64,000 nucleotides of DNA from Crenobacter oryzisoli (GTDB taxonomy: Bacteria > Pseudomonadota > Gammaproteobacteria > Burkholderiales > Chromobacteriaceae), in NCBI RefSeq assembly GCF_030385785.1, contig NZ_JAUEDK010000014.1, positions 1 through 64,000 of the forward strand, written 5' to 3'. The stretch's first letter is position 1, and the number at the start of each line of letters is the position of its first letter. This document shows positions 17,293-25,161 of the stretch, piece after piece. The translations under genes were made by a program, and so were the position numbers. The notes beneath the pieces were generated by a model. That model worked only from the letters and a program-made list of their open reading frames with translations, searched no databases and had not been told where the DNA came from.

Positions 17293-18227
17293 TGCAAAAA
17301 AACCTCTTCCAGAGCCGAATCCGGTTACGTCATCTCCATTGCTTTGTCGCGGTCGCACAGGAGCAGAACCTGGGGCGCGCTGCGGCCAAGCTGACACTGA
17401 GCCAGCCGGCGGTATCGAAAACGCTGTCCGAACTAGAAGAGCTGGTCGGCGCACGGTTGCTGGAAAGGGGGAGACACGGCGCTACCTTGACTCCGCAGGG
17501 CGAGGTATTTCTCGTGCACGCGGTCGGCGTGCTCGAGGCACTCGGCGCGGCCGGCCGTGCGATCGGGCCAGAGGAGGCGCCAACGTTGGCGACGGTGTCG
17601 ATTGGCACGCTGCCGACGGCGGCGCTCGATCTCTTGCCCAATGCGCTCGGCGCCTTTCGTGAGACCAATTCCAACACCCGGGTTGTGGTGCAGACCGCCG
17701 CCAACGCAATGCTGCTGGCCATGCTCAAGGCTGGAGAGGTCGACTTTGCGATAGGTCGCATGGCTGACCCCGAGCTGATGGTCGGCGTCAGCTTCGAGCT
17801 GTTGTTCGTCGAGCCGCTGGAGCTGGTCACCCGGCCCGGCCATCCCTTGGCTATCGATGGGGGGGCGTCGCTCGAGGCGGTACTCGACTATCCGCTGATC
17901 GTCTCGCCGCGCGGCACGGTGCCACGTCACAACACCGAGAGCTTCTTGCAGTCGCGAGGCCTCAGGCTGCCGGCCAACGTGGTCGAGATGCTGTCGGTAT
18001 CGCTTGCGCGGCTGATGGTGCAGCGTTTCAACTATGTGTGGTGCGTGTCCTCCGGTGCGGTGCGAGACGACCTGGAGAAAGGCCTGCTTGCTAGGCTGGA
18101 CTTGTCGACCGTCGGTACCGAGGAGCCGGTCGGCCTGCTCCGGCGCAGCGAAAGCACGCTTAGCGCGAGCGCCCTAGACCTGATAAGCCTCATTCGTAAT
18201 GCTGCTACACCTCAGCGAGGCGGGTGA
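17286..18227 (+). CDS. pcaQ: LysR-family regulator, PcaQ-like
   Basis: 313 residues. The N-terminal winged helix is clear (RLRHLHCFVAVAQEQNLGRAAAKLTLSQPAVSKTLSELEELVGARLLERGR), followed by a periplasmic-binding-like effector domain. RHLHCFV and the SQPAVSKTL helix are typical of the PcaQ/CbbR/GbpR branch, and PcaQ regulates protocatechuate genes in alphaproteobacteria. It follows pcaHG in the same direction past a terminator. No PcaQ-type site (ATAACC-N4-GGTTAA) was seen before pcaH, so the target is unproven. Start is ATG 17286 or 17292; neither has a good ribosome site. Confidence 0.75.
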   Translation: MAMQKNLFQSRIRLRHLHCFVAVAQEQNLGRAAAKLTLSQPAVSKTLSELEELVGARLLERGRHGATLTPQGEVFLVHAVGVLEALGAAGRAIGPEEAPTLATVSIGTLPTAALDLLPNALGAFRETNSNTRVVVQTAANAMLLAMLKAGEVDFAIGRMADPELMVGVSFELLFVEPLELVTRPGHPLAIDGGASLEAVLDYPLIVSPRGTVPRHNTESFLQSRGLRLPANVVEMLSVSLARLMVQRFNYVWCVSSGAVRDDLEKGLLARLDLSTVGTEEPVGLLRRSESTLSASALDLISLIRNAATPQRGG

Positions 18228-18606
18228 AGGGCAGGAGAGGGGGCTTCACGTTTCCTCGCTCTCTCGCAATCCAGGGTAGGTTTCGGTCGAAGGGTAACTG
18301 TCCGGCCTGGTCCGGGCCTTTGACAGACGGTCTTCAGGACCGTTTCGAAGGGGTACCACTCGGCCAAAGCGAATATCCATGCCATAGTAGTAGGTAAATG
18401 GTCGCTATCGATCCATTGTGGCAGCTCAAACGCATCTGAGTTTCATGGGCACAGCTGGGCCCCGAGCGGACAGGGCTCGGCAATGGCTTGGGTTAGGTGG
18501 AGTGGAGTTGTGTGTCCGCGCCGTTCTCCGCTACAGCGAAAATTGCACTTCGAATCGAAAACGGCAGCAAGTTACCCATCGTGCAGCTTTTGAGAGGACA
18601 TCGGGA
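18228..18606. other. Intergenic region, no gene seen
   Basis: About 380 bp before the diguanylate cyclase gene. A GGGCCCCGAGC ... GGGCTCGG segment near 18456-18480 could form a hairpin in the 5' untranslated region. Nothing else can be supported. Confidence 0.4.
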
Positions 18607-19902
18607 ATGCCATTAAGTATGCCAAACGTGACCCTGACCCCTCCGAGGGCTGCACTGCCGATACCTATGGATTTATTTGAAATACTGAATGCGCTTTGCA
18701 CGCCAGTATGGATTGTCTTGCCGGAAGCCCAAGAGATTCTCCTCGCCAACCGTGCTGCAATTGAGCTGACTGGCGACCTTACTGTTGAGGAAATGCGTCA
18801 TGGAAGCCTTTCCGCTCATACTCATGAAGAACTGACTGCTTACACGCCTCTCATCTTGTCCAGAGAACAGGTTATTGAAATTTGGACCGTCAAACGCGGA
18901 GGCAATCGAGTCCCACTCTCTTGTCGCCTATCTTCACTCAGAATAGGCGGGCAACCAGACGCAATTCTGGTCGAAGGAGTCATATCAGGGGAACTCAAGG
19001 CACCTGTTCGGTCTAGAGAAGAGCCTAGCCTTACCCAAAACGGCAATGAGAGCCATTTCTATGAAATGCTCTTTAGGACGAATTCGGCGCCTATGCTGCT
19101 GATTGACCCAGCCAGCGAAGGACGAATCGTCGATGCCAACGAGGCAGCAACCCGTTTTTACGGCTATTCTCGGGCAGAGTTTTCCCAGAAGCACACGTGG
19201 GAAATTAACGCGATTGGGCGAGAGATTTTGCCTGTAATGCTGGAGATCGCCAAACTTCCTGGCGGCCATAAGCCTCTGAGTTTTGTGCATCGGTTAGCGG
19301 ATGGAAGCCTGCGTGATGTACAGACCTACGCCGGGCCAGTGGAGCACGATGGCAAACGCCTGATGCTCTGCGTCATCCACGACATTACTGAGCAAAAGCG
19401 GCTCAAAACCGAGTTGGAGCGTGCCGCTCTACGGGATCCGCTAACTGGGTTGTGGAACCGGCGCCATCTCCTGTTGCTGCTTGAACAGGCGCGGGTGCAA
19501 AAGCAGCTGTATGACATCGATTACAGCTTGATCTTGCTGGATGCCGACCTTTTCAAGGTTATCAACGATCAGTATGGGCATTTTGTCGGAGACGAGGTCC
19601 TTGTCACACTCGCCAAGGCGTTCGAAGCTCGTGTTCGCGAAACAGATTCGATCTGCCGTTGGGGAGGGGAAGAGTTTGTCATTCTTCTTCCACACACGAG
19701 GTTAGAGAACGCCGTATATTTGGCCGAATGCCTGCGGAAAACTGTCGAGAAAATTCAAGTTCCCCACCTTCCCAAAGTGACAGTCAGCATAGGTGTCGCT
19801 CAGCATCAAGATGATGAAACGACAGAAAGCCTGATAATGAGGGTTGATGGTGCCCTCTACCAGGCAAAAGCATTAGGCCGAAATAGAGTCGTTTCCGCAT
19901 AG
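18607..19902 (+). CDS. PAS-domain diguanylate cyclase
   Basis: About 431 residues. Two PAS-like segments come first (LCTPVWIVLPEAQEILLANRA and FRTNSAPMLLIDPASEGRIVDANEAATRFYGYS, the latter a clear PAS), then a GGDEF domain that makes cyclic di-GMP from two GTP. The active site reads RWGGEEF. An RETD sequence five residues before it is the RxxD inhibitory site, so product inhibition is likely. The LTGLWNRRHLL start of the GGDEF domain is intact. No membrane helices are seen, so it is cytoplasmic. ATG 18607 has a weak GAGAGGA site; GC is lower than in the pca genes. Confidence 0.85.
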   Translation: MPLSMPNVTLTPPRAALPIPMDLFEILNALCTPVWIVLPEAQEILLANRAAIELTGDLTVEEMRHGSLSAHTHEELTAYTPLILSREQVIEIWTVKRGGNRVPLSCRLSSLRIGGQPDAILVEGVISGELKAPVRSREEPSLTQNGNESHFYEMLFRTNSAPMLLIDPASEGRIVDANEAATRFYGYSRAEFSQKHTWEINAIGREILPVMLEIAKLPGGHKPLSFVHRLADGSLRDVQTYAGPVEHDGKRLMLCVIHDITEQKRLKTELERAALRDPLTGLWNRRHLLLLLEQARVQKQLYDIDYSLILLDADLFKVINDQYGHFVGDEVLVTLAKAFEARVRETDSICRWGGEEFVILLPHTRLENAVYLAECLRKTVEKIQVPHLPKVTVSIGVAQHQDDETTESLIMRVDGALYQAKALGRNRVVSA

Positions 19903-19929
19903 ACTTATAATTTATCAGTCCCGTGCATG

Positions 19930-20044
19930 TAGAGCCGCAAACAGAAGCTTACCGGTGCTGTTCGCTGCCTTGTCGTACTACCTGTACTGTTTGCGGTAGC
20001 GTGCCCAGCCGGAGCCGCTTCGCTGGGCTTTGTGAGCGGCTTTT
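19930..20044. repeat. Inverted-repeat element (GCCGCTAACAAAA family), copy 3
   Basis: 115 bp with ends TAGAGCCGCAAACAGAAG and CTTTGTGAGCGGCTTTTA. The interior tgccttgtcgtactacctgtactg matches copies 1 and 5. It sits directly between the cyclase and endonuclease V genes. Confidence 0.65.
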
Positions 20045-20071
20045 AGCGTTGATGCGTTTGGGGCCTGTCGC

Positions 20072-20599
20072 ATGATCGCGTTCCTCGATGTGGGCTACCG
20101 GGAGAACAAAGTGCGTGCAGCATGCGTCGTGGCGACCTCTTGGGAAGACCACGTTCCGCATGCCACCTTCGTCTGCGACGTCGATGATGTTCTTCCGTAT
20201 GAGCCGGGGCACTTTTACCGGCGCGAGCTGCCTTGCCTGCTGGCCGTATTGAAGCGGGTCCCTATGCCGCTCTCAATCCTGGTGGTCGATGGCTACGTTT
20301 GGCTTTCACCGGAAGGAAGGCCTGGCTTGGGGGCGCATCTTTATGAGGCGATGGGCTGTCGCATTCCCGTCATTGGCATCGCGAAGACGGCTTTCGGAGC
20401 GGCCGCTGGGTCGGCGCTGGTTGAGCGGGTGTATCGTGGCCGATCGACGCGTCCTCTTTTTGTAACGAGTGTCGGCCTCGAAAGAAGCGTGGCGGCGGAG
20501 CTGGTCCGTCGCATGCCGGGCGACTACCGCATTCCGGAAATGCTGCAGAGGGTGGACAGGCTGACGCGCAGCCATGGGCCTTGCTTCCCGAGCGCCTAA
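20072..20599 (+). CDS. nfi: Endonuclease V-family protein
   Basis: 175 residues, shorter than E. coli Nfi (223), mainly through missing N-terminal residues. Family blocks are present: LDVGY with the first catalytic Asp, PYEPGHFYRRELPCLL (the PYxPGxxxxRExP block with Glu), and VVDGYVWLSPEGRPGLGAHL plus IPVIGIAKT. The enzyme nicks DNA next to deoxyinosine. The usual HPR in the third block is replaced by SPEGRP, so activity may be altered. It follows a MITE copy. Confidence 0.7.
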   Translation: MIAFLDVGYRENKVRAACVVATSWEDHVPHATFVCDVDDVLPYEPGHFYRRELPCLLAVLKRVPMPLSILVVDGYVWLSPEGRPGLGAHLYEAMGCRIPVIGIAKTAFGAAAGSALVERVYRGRSTRPLFVTSVGLERSVAAELVRRMPGDYRIPEMLQRVDRLTRSHGPCFPSA

Positions 20600-20942
20600 C
20601 CATTCACCGGTCACGGGCAGGACCAAGCCACTGCCTCAAGATGGATGAAGTCGGTGGTACGAAACAGCCAGATTGCGGCGCTGAGCGCCAAGCAAGAAGG
20701 ATCTGGCCGTTCTTCCCGGCTCCATCGGCGCCTCCGCCCTATGCCGCGCCCGCCGCGTGTTCAACCGCGGGTGCCAGGGCCTGCCGGTCGGCGCGCAGCA
20801 ATTCGGTTCGATAGCCGAACGTTTTCTTGTCTGTTTTCTTGACGCCTTGTACCTGCAGAATCTAAATTTGTTCGATAAAAGCAATTTTGTGCGATAAACG
20901 GACTTTGTAGTCCGCTCGCCTGTCTGAGAATCCGAGGCCAAC
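20600..20942. other. Intergenic region with promoter and PcaR-like boxes for the HPPD-like gene
   Basis: The first 200 bp hold no gene I can support. Near the right end TTGACG (20839-20844) with CTAAAT about 17 bp on forms a promoter candidate. Two boxes follow, GTTCGATAAAAGC (20870-20882) and GTGCGATAAACGGAC (20888-20902), weaker forms of the GTTCGATAATCG box seen in other promoters here. A lone TGTACC half-site is at 20848. Confidence 0.5.
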
Positions 20943-21788
20943 ATGTCTGACGCTGCCTTCTCCCAAGATAACCCAATGGGCACCGATGGCATCGAGTTCG
21001 TCGAGTTTGCCGCGCTGGATCCGGTCAAGCTTGGGCGGGATTTCGAGGCGATGGGCTTTGCCAAGGTCGCGAAGCACCGTTCAAAGAATGTCTTTCTCTA
21101 CCGTCAGGGCGACATCAATTTCATCGTCAACGCTGAGCCGAACAGCTTTGCACAACAGTACGCTCGCAGTCGCGGTACGTCGCTGTGTGCGGTCGCGCTG
21201 CGCGTGCGGGACGCGACACTGGCCACGTGCCGCGCACGCGAGCTCGGCGCCTGGGAGGTGCAGACCGAGACCGGCGTGATGGAGTTGCGCATTCCGGCTT
21301 TCCAGGGCGTCGGCGGTTCGCTGATCTACCTCGTCGACCGCTACCGCGACCATTCGATCTACGACGTCGACTTCCTGCCGCTGGAGGCGCCGGCGGTGTG
21401 CGAAGCGGGTATTGAAGGCATCGCCGAGCTGGTGCAGGCGGTGAGCCCTGGCCGGGTCAAGGAATGGCTCGATTTCTATGTGCACCTGTTCGGCTTCCGC
21501 GAGCTTGCCGAGTCGGGGCCGCGATCGCATCGTGTAGTCAGCGCCTGCGGCAAGGTCCGCCTGCGTCTGGAGGAGGCTGGCGAAACGGAAGGGCTGCGCG
21601 TGGTGCGGCTTTGCGCCGGCGACCTTGACGCCTGTGCGGCGACATTGGCCGAACGAGGAGTGCGGCTGGGCGAGGTGCTACATTCCGATGCGAGTGCGCC
21701 ACGTGTGCTGCACACGCTGCCAGAATCGGGCGGCATCAGTTTCGAATTGTGTTCCACACGCGACGAAGGCGCCGCCGACCATGGATAG
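20943..21788 (+). CDS. HPPD-like VOC protein with a degenerate metal site
   Basis: 281 residues made of two vicinal-oxygen-chelate modules, closest to the C-terminal half of the QuiC1 protein in this window (shared GTDGIEFVEFA, HRSKNVFLYRQGDINFIVNAEPNSFA). In QuiC1 and 4-hydroxyphenylpyruvate dioxygenases the iron is held by His, His, Glu. Here the first His is Gly159 (GIEGIAEL) and the second is Val220 (GLRVVRLC); only Glu269 (FELC) remains. Iron catalysis is therefore unlikely. It overlaps the next gene by 8 bp, so the two products probably act together. ATG 20943 has a weak site. Confidence 0.75.
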   Translation: MSDAAFSQDNPMGTDGIEFVEFAALDPVKLGRDFEAMGFAKVAKHRSKNVFLYRQGDINFIVNAEPNSFAQQYARSRGTSLCAVALRVRDATLATCRARELGAWEVQTETGVMELRIPAFQGVGGSLIYLVDRYRDHSIYDVDFLPLEAPAVCEAGIEGIAELVQAVSPGRVKEWLDFYVHLFGFRELAESGPRSHRVVSACGKVRLRLEEAGETEGLRVVRLCAGDLDACAATLAERGVRLGEVLHSDASAPRVLHTLPESGGISFELCSTRDEGAADHG

Positions 21789-22635
21789 AACCCGCTTTGC
21801 AATCGACACTGCCTCGCTGGCCGGTTCACTCTCCGAGAAACTGGGCGCCGCCGCCGATGCCGGTTTTACGCGCGTGGCGCTGCGCGCCAAGGATCTGGTC
21901 GGCGAGCAATCCGGCGGACTCGATGGGGCGGTTCAATGCCTACACGACAGCCGCCTCGCCGTCTGCGGTTTTGAGGCTCTGCGCGATTTCGAGGGCCTGG
22001 CTGGCCGCTTCCTCGACTACAAGATCGACATCGCCAAGTCTATGCTGCGGATGATGCAGCAGGCCGGCGCCGACCTGTTGCTGGTGTCGTCGTCGACATC
22101 GCCTCAGGCTAGCGGTGAACCGGAGGTGATCGCACAGCACCTGCGCCTGCTGGCTACGCTGGCGACGCCGCTCGGCATCCGCATAGGCTACGAGCCTTTG
22201 GCGTGGGGGCGGCATGTCAGTGACTACCAGGCTGCGTGGCGCGCGGTCAAACTAGCCGACCGCGAGAATGTCGGGCTGGTGCTTGATTCCTTCCACCTGT
22301 TTGCGCGTGGCCTGCCGCTCGATGACATGTACCGCATTCCGATGGACAAGCTGTTTCTGGTGCAGCTGTCGGACGCGATGTGCGACTACGTGCCGGCACT
22401 CGACGAGATGGTCGAGATCTCCCTGCACCACCGTTTCTTCCCCGGGGAGGGCGAGCACAGCGTCGCACTGCTCGAGATGGTTGGGCGGCTCGAGGCGGCC
22501 GGCTACCGAGGCGCGTACGCGTTCGAAGTCGCCAACGATGACTACCAGCAGTGCCCGCCGGCGCTGGTGGCGCGGCGCGCGGCGCAATCGGTCGACTGGC
22601 TGGTCGGCAAACTGACTGGGGGCGCATCGCACTGA
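21781..22635 (+). CDS. Stand-alone 3-dehydroshikimate dehydratase-like TIM barrel
   Basis: 284 residues of the sugar-phosphate isomerase/epimerase (AP endonuclease 2) fold. All four metal ligands of the QuiC1 dehydratase have counterparts: Glu138 (GYEPLAWGR), Asp169 (LDSFH), Gln195 (VQLSDA) and Glu249 (FEVAND). Dehydration of 3-dehydroshikimate to protocatechuate, or isomerisation of a close relative, is the likely reaction. With the preceding VOC gene it forms a split, order-reversed version of the fused QuiC1. A strong terminator follows. Confidence 0.8.
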   Translation: MDRTRFAIDTASLAGSLSEKLGAAADAGFTRVALRAKDLVGEQSGGLDGAVQCLHDSRLAVCGFEALRDFEGLAGRFLDYKIDIAKSMLRMMQQAGADLLLVSSSTSPQASGEPEVIAQHLRLLATLATPLGIRIGYEPLAWGRHVSDYQAAWRAVKLADRENVGLVLDSFHLFARGLPLDDMYRIPMDKLFLVQLSDAMCDYVPALDEMVEISLHHRFFPGEGEHSVALLEMVGRLEAAGYRGAYAFEVANDDYQQCPPALVARRAAQSVDWLVGKLTGGASH

Positions 22636-22675
22636 CGGGCGTACCCGGCTGAGGCATGAAGACGAATGCAGTGTT

Positions 22676-22716
22676 GCCACGCGCCGAATGGCGCGTGGCC
22701 TTGTTTTACCTTTTTT
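22676..22716 (+). terminator. Terminator after the VOC/TIM-barrel pair
   Basis: A perfect ten-bp stem, GCCACGCGCC/GGCGCGTGGC, with a four-base loop is followed by TTGTTTTACCTTTTTT. Confidence 0.85.
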
Positions 22717-22717
22717 A

Positions 22718-22733
22718 TGTACCAGTGGGTACA
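22718..22733. promoter_or_regulatory. TGTACC-N4-GGTACA palindrome before aroQ
   Basis: TGTACCAGTGGGTACA is a perfect 6-4-6 palindrome. It overlaps the likely -10 box TACAAT (22730-22735), so a bound protein would repress. Closely related 16-mers lie at 31243, 36248 and 43001 in other promoters of this island. Confidence 0.65.
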
Positions 22734-22779
22734 ATATCGCTGCCATAGCGGTGGCGCAGGCATACCAAGGAGAAGAATC

Positions 22780-22827
22780 ATGAAACGATGGCAGGCAGGC
22801 GTAGTCGCCGAAGGAGGACTGGCATGA
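22780..22827 (+). CDS. Possible 15-aa leader peptide coupled to aroQ
   Basis: A short frame [15 protein letters not shown] begins at ATG 22780 after a good AAGGAG site and ends with a TGA that overlaps the aroQ start (ATGA at 22824). The aroQ ribosome site AAGGAGG lies inside this frame. Such an arrangement couples translation of the two. It may be a leader or a fortuitous frame. Confidence 0.4.
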   Translation: MKRWQAGVVAEGGLA

Positions 22828-23267
22828 GCGCTAAGGTACTGGTGCTGAACGGCCCCAATCTCAATATGCTCGGCACGCGTGAGCCGCAGGTCTACGGTGG
22901 CGAGACCTTGGCCGCCGTTGAGGCCGATTGTCGGAGCGTCGGCAAGGCGCTGGGCCTCGCGGTTGAATGCAAGCAGAGCAACTGGGAAGGCCAGCTGATC
23001 GACTGGATCCACGCGGCGCGCGGCGATTTCGACGCGATCGTGATCAATCCGGGCGGCCTGACCCACACCTCGGTGTCGCTGCGCGACGCGCTGAGCGCCT
23101 ATGAAGGTCCGGTGATCGAGGTCCATATTTCCAATATCCACCGCCGAGAGGCGTTCCGCCATCACTCCTACGTGTCGGCGGTCTCCGTCGGCATGATCTG
23201 CGGCCTCGGCACCGAGGGCTATGGTCTCGCCATCCGCCGCCTCGCCACCCTGTTGAAGAAAGCTTGA
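22824..23267 (+). CDS. aroQ: Type II 3-dehydroquinate dehydratase
   Basis: 147 residues, normal for the type II dodecamer. It interconverts 3-dehydroquinate and 3-dehydroshikimate. The family start [20 protein letters not shown] holds the catalytic Arg19 and Tyr24, and [16 protein letters not shown] and [18 protein letters not shown] line the active site. ATG 22824 follows AAGGAGG. In this island it probably works catabolically, converting dehydroquinate from quinate, rather than in aromatic synthesis. The next gene starts 3 bp after its stop. Confidence 0.95.
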   Translation: MSAKVLVLNGPNLNMLGTREPQVYGGETLAAVEADCRSVGKALGLAVECKQSNWEGQLIDWIHAARGDFDAIVINPGGLTHTSVSLRDALSAYEGPVIEVHISNIHRREAFRHHSYVSAVSVGMICGLGTEGYGLAIRRLATLLKKA

Positions 23268-23269
23268 GC

Positions 23270-24154
23270 ATGAGCACGCAAAACGACAACACCCTCGTGG
23301 TAAAACCGGGCCGCACCTGGCTCGTCGGCTTGATCGGCGAGGGTATCCAGGCGTCGCGTTCGCCGTATCTGCACGAGCAGGAAGCTCGCGCGCAGGGGCT
23401 GCGCTACCTGTACCAGCTCGTCGACCTGAACGTGCTCGATCTCACGCCCGACGCATTGCCGCGCCTGCTCGACGCGCAGCAGCTGATGGGTTTCGCCGGT
23501 AGCAATGTCACCCACCCGTGCAAACAGGCGGTGATTCCCTTCCTCGACGAGCTGTCCGAGGATGCGGCCGCCATCGGCGCGGTCAACACCATTGTCTACA
23601 AGGACGGCAAGCGCATCGGCCACAACACCGACTGGTGGGGTTTTGCGGAGAGCTTCAAGCGTGGCCTACAGGACGTGGCGCGCCGCCGCGTGGTGCAGCT
23701 GGGTGCCGGTGGCGCCGGCGCGGCAGTGGCACACGCGGCGCTGACGCTCGGCGTCGAGCGTCTGGCGCTGGTCGACACCGACCCCAAACGCGCTGCCGCG
23801 TTGGCCGAGCGTCTATGCGCTCACTTCGGCGCCGGCCGCGCGGTGGTGGCGGGCGACCTGGCCGCCGAGATGGCCGAGGCCGACGGCCTGATCCACGCGA
23901 CCCCGGTCGGCATGCTCGGTCATCCGGGTATGCCGCTGCCGGCTGAACTGCTGCGTCCCGAACTGTGGGTGGCCGAGGTGGTGTATTTCCCGCTCGAGAC
24001 TGAGCTCCTGAAAACGGCGCGCGCGCTTGGCTGTCGCACGCTCAACGGCGGCGGTATGGCGGTGTTCCAGGCGGTGGGCGCGTTCCGGCTCTTCACCGGT
24101 ATCGAGCCGGACGCCGATCGGATGCTGGCGCATTTCGCGGCGATGGGTGCCTGA
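23270..24154 (+). CDS. Quinate/shikimate dehydrogenase (AroE/YdiB family)
   Basis: 294 residues. The N-terminal substrate domain has SRSP (29-32), GSNVTHPCKQ with catalytic Lys85, and GHNTDWWGF with Asp121; the dinucleotide domain has GAGGAGAAVAHAAL. It oxidises quinate or shikimate with NAD(P)+. The sequence resembles the quinate/shikimate dehydrogenase branch, with a 15-residue N-terminal extension, more than biosynthetic AroE. It follows aroQ by 3 bp. ATG 23270 is used; a TTG six bases upstream is an unlikely alternative. The terminator downstream has been split by a MITE. Confidence 0.85.
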   Translation: MSTQNDNTLVVKPGRTWLVGLIGEGIQASRSPYLHEQEARAQGLRYLYQLVDLNVLDLTPDALPRLLDAQQLMGFAGSNVTHPCKQAVIPFLDELSEDAAAIGAVNTIVYKDGKRIGHNTDWWGFAESFKRGLQDVARRRVVQLGAGGAGAAVAHAALTLGVERLALVDTDPKRAAALAERLCAHFGAGRAVVAGDLAAEMAEADGLIHATPVGMLGHPGMPLPAELLRPELWVAEVVYFPLETELLKTARALGCRTLNGGGMAVFQAVGAFRLFTGIEPDADRMLAHFAAMGA

Positions 24155-24168
24155 GCGCTCGCCAAGAT

Positions 24169-24328
24169 AAAAGCGGCCGGGAACGTCCTAATGCCGTTCA
24201 CTTAAGGAAAAAGCACCGCCCACCAAGGTGGAAAAACGGTGCTTTTTTGTTACTTCCAAGCGTTCTTCGAAGCTAAAATCCGGACTGAACGGCTTAAGTG
24301 AACGGCATTACCGGGAACGTCCGCTTTT
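24169..24328. terminator. Convergent terminator split by MITE insertion
   Basis: AAAAGCGG (24169-24176) and CCGCTTTT (24321-24328) are the arms of what was a compact hairpin with a CCGGGAACGT loop. It is now interrupted by 122 bp of MITE plus a 12-bp duplication. The element brings its own hairpin, AAAAAGCACCG (24208-24218) and CGGTGCTTTTTT (24237-24248), able to act in both directions between aroE-like and tetR genes. Confidence 0.75.
24189..24310. mobile_element. 122-bp MITE with IS4-type ends
   Basis: Perfect 18-bp terminal inverted repeats (TAATGCCGTTCACTTAAG and its complement) bound a 122-bp non-coding element. It is flanked by a perfect 12-bp target duplication, CCGGGAACGTCC, at 24177-24188 and 24311-24322. 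The terminal repeat is identical to the visible end of the IS4-family element at 547-564, so that transposase probably moves it. The interior carries a terminator-like hairpin. Confidence 0.92.
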
Positions 24329-24329
24329 T

Positions 24330-24998
24330 TTACTTGGCCGTCAGGTAGGCGAGCACCGCGTTGACCGCGATGCGCCGGTGGCGCTCCCGATTGGCGTCCT
24401 CCGCCGGGTCGCGGCCGAACAGCACTGCGAAGGTGTGGCGGTTGGACACGGGAAAGAAGCACAGCGCGCTGATTAACAGGTGCAGATCGATTGCGTCGAC
24501 ATCGTCGCGGAACACGCCGGCGGCGCGGCCTCGTGCGAGCACTGCGTCGATTGCGTCGATCACGCTGCGGTTGTCATTGCGGATTCGACGCGATTTGGCG
24601 ATGTGGCGCGCGTAATGGATGTTCTCGATGCTGACCAGTCGGTTGAATTCCGGATGCGTGCTTTGGTAGTCGAATGAGAGTTCGACCAGCCGGGCGACCG
24701 CATCAACCGGCGTCAGCGTCTCGATGTGCTGCTCCTGCTCGGCCTCGCGGATGTCGCCGTATACCTTTTCGAGCACTGCAACGTACAAGCCCACCTTGCT
24801 CTTGAAGTAGTAGACGACCATCCGCTTGCTGGTCTGCGCGCGCTCGGCGATGGCGTCGAGTCGTGCGCCACTTAGACCGGCGCGGGCAAATTCGTCGAGT
24901 GCAGCCTCCAGGATGCGGCGGCGCATGCCTTCCGGGTCGTTCTTGCGGCGGGTTGGGGTGGGAGAGGTCTCGGCAGAGCGGTCGGGTGTGGTATCCAA
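24330..24998 (-). CDS. TetR-family regulator
   Basis: 222 residues. The N-terminal helix-turn-helix reads RRRILEAALDEFARAGLSGARLDAIAERAQTSKRMVVYYFKSKVGLYVAVL, and the C-terminal ligand domain has the TetR_C_6/RutR-like pattern (RLVSIENIHYARHI, ALCFFPVSNRHTF). It lies between the aroQ-aroE unit and a divergent IclR gene. It is a candidate for binding the TGTACC-N4-GGTACA sites. An 11-bp palindrome, TGTCAATGACA, overlaps its own -35 region. The effector may be a hydroaromatic acid; this is inference. Confidence 0.85.
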   Translation of the reverse strand: MDTTPDRSAETSPTPTRRKNDPEGMRRRILEAALDEFARAGLSGARLDAIAERAQTSKRMVVYYFKSKVGLYVAVLEKVYGDIREAEQEQHIETLTPVDAVARLVELSFDYQSTHPEFNRLVSIENIHYARHIAKSRRIRNDNRSVIDAIDAVLARGRAAGVFRDDVDAIDLHLLISALCFFPVSNRHTFAVLFGRDPAEDANRERHRRIAVNAVLAYLTAK

Positions 24999-25050
24999 TG
25001 TCGTACAGCGTCGGTAGGGAAAGGCTTATCTGAAGCCGATTCCGCCGCGG

Positions 25051-25061
25051 TGTCAATGACA
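25051..25061. promoter_or_regulatory. Palindrome TGTCAATGACA at the tetR promoter
   Basis: A perfect 11-bp palindrome, 53 bp upstream of the TetR start, containing TTGACA on the tetR strand as a likely -35 hexamer. A possible autoregulatory operator. Confidence 0.4.
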
Positions 25062-25112
25062 GGTAGGGGCATTGGCCTGCCTGCCCTTCGATTACCGCTT
25101 GAAAAAAACTGG

Positions 25113-25139
25113 AACACAGTTCTAGAATTGAACAGTGTT
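25113..25139. promoter_or_regulatory. IclR-type operator before the IclR gene
   Basis: AACACAGTTC (25113-25122) and GAACAGTGTT (25130-25139) are near-perfect inverted arms separated by seven bases, ending 22 bp before the IclR start. The position suits autorepression and control of the flavoprotein operon. Confidence 0.6.
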
Positions 25140-25161
25140 TCGGTTTTTAAGGGGGTTAATC

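Noticed and set aside
18456-18480. GC-rich hairpin upstream of the diguanylate cyclase as a cyclic di-GMP riboswitch
   Set aside because: None of the conserved riboswitch helices or loop motifs are present.
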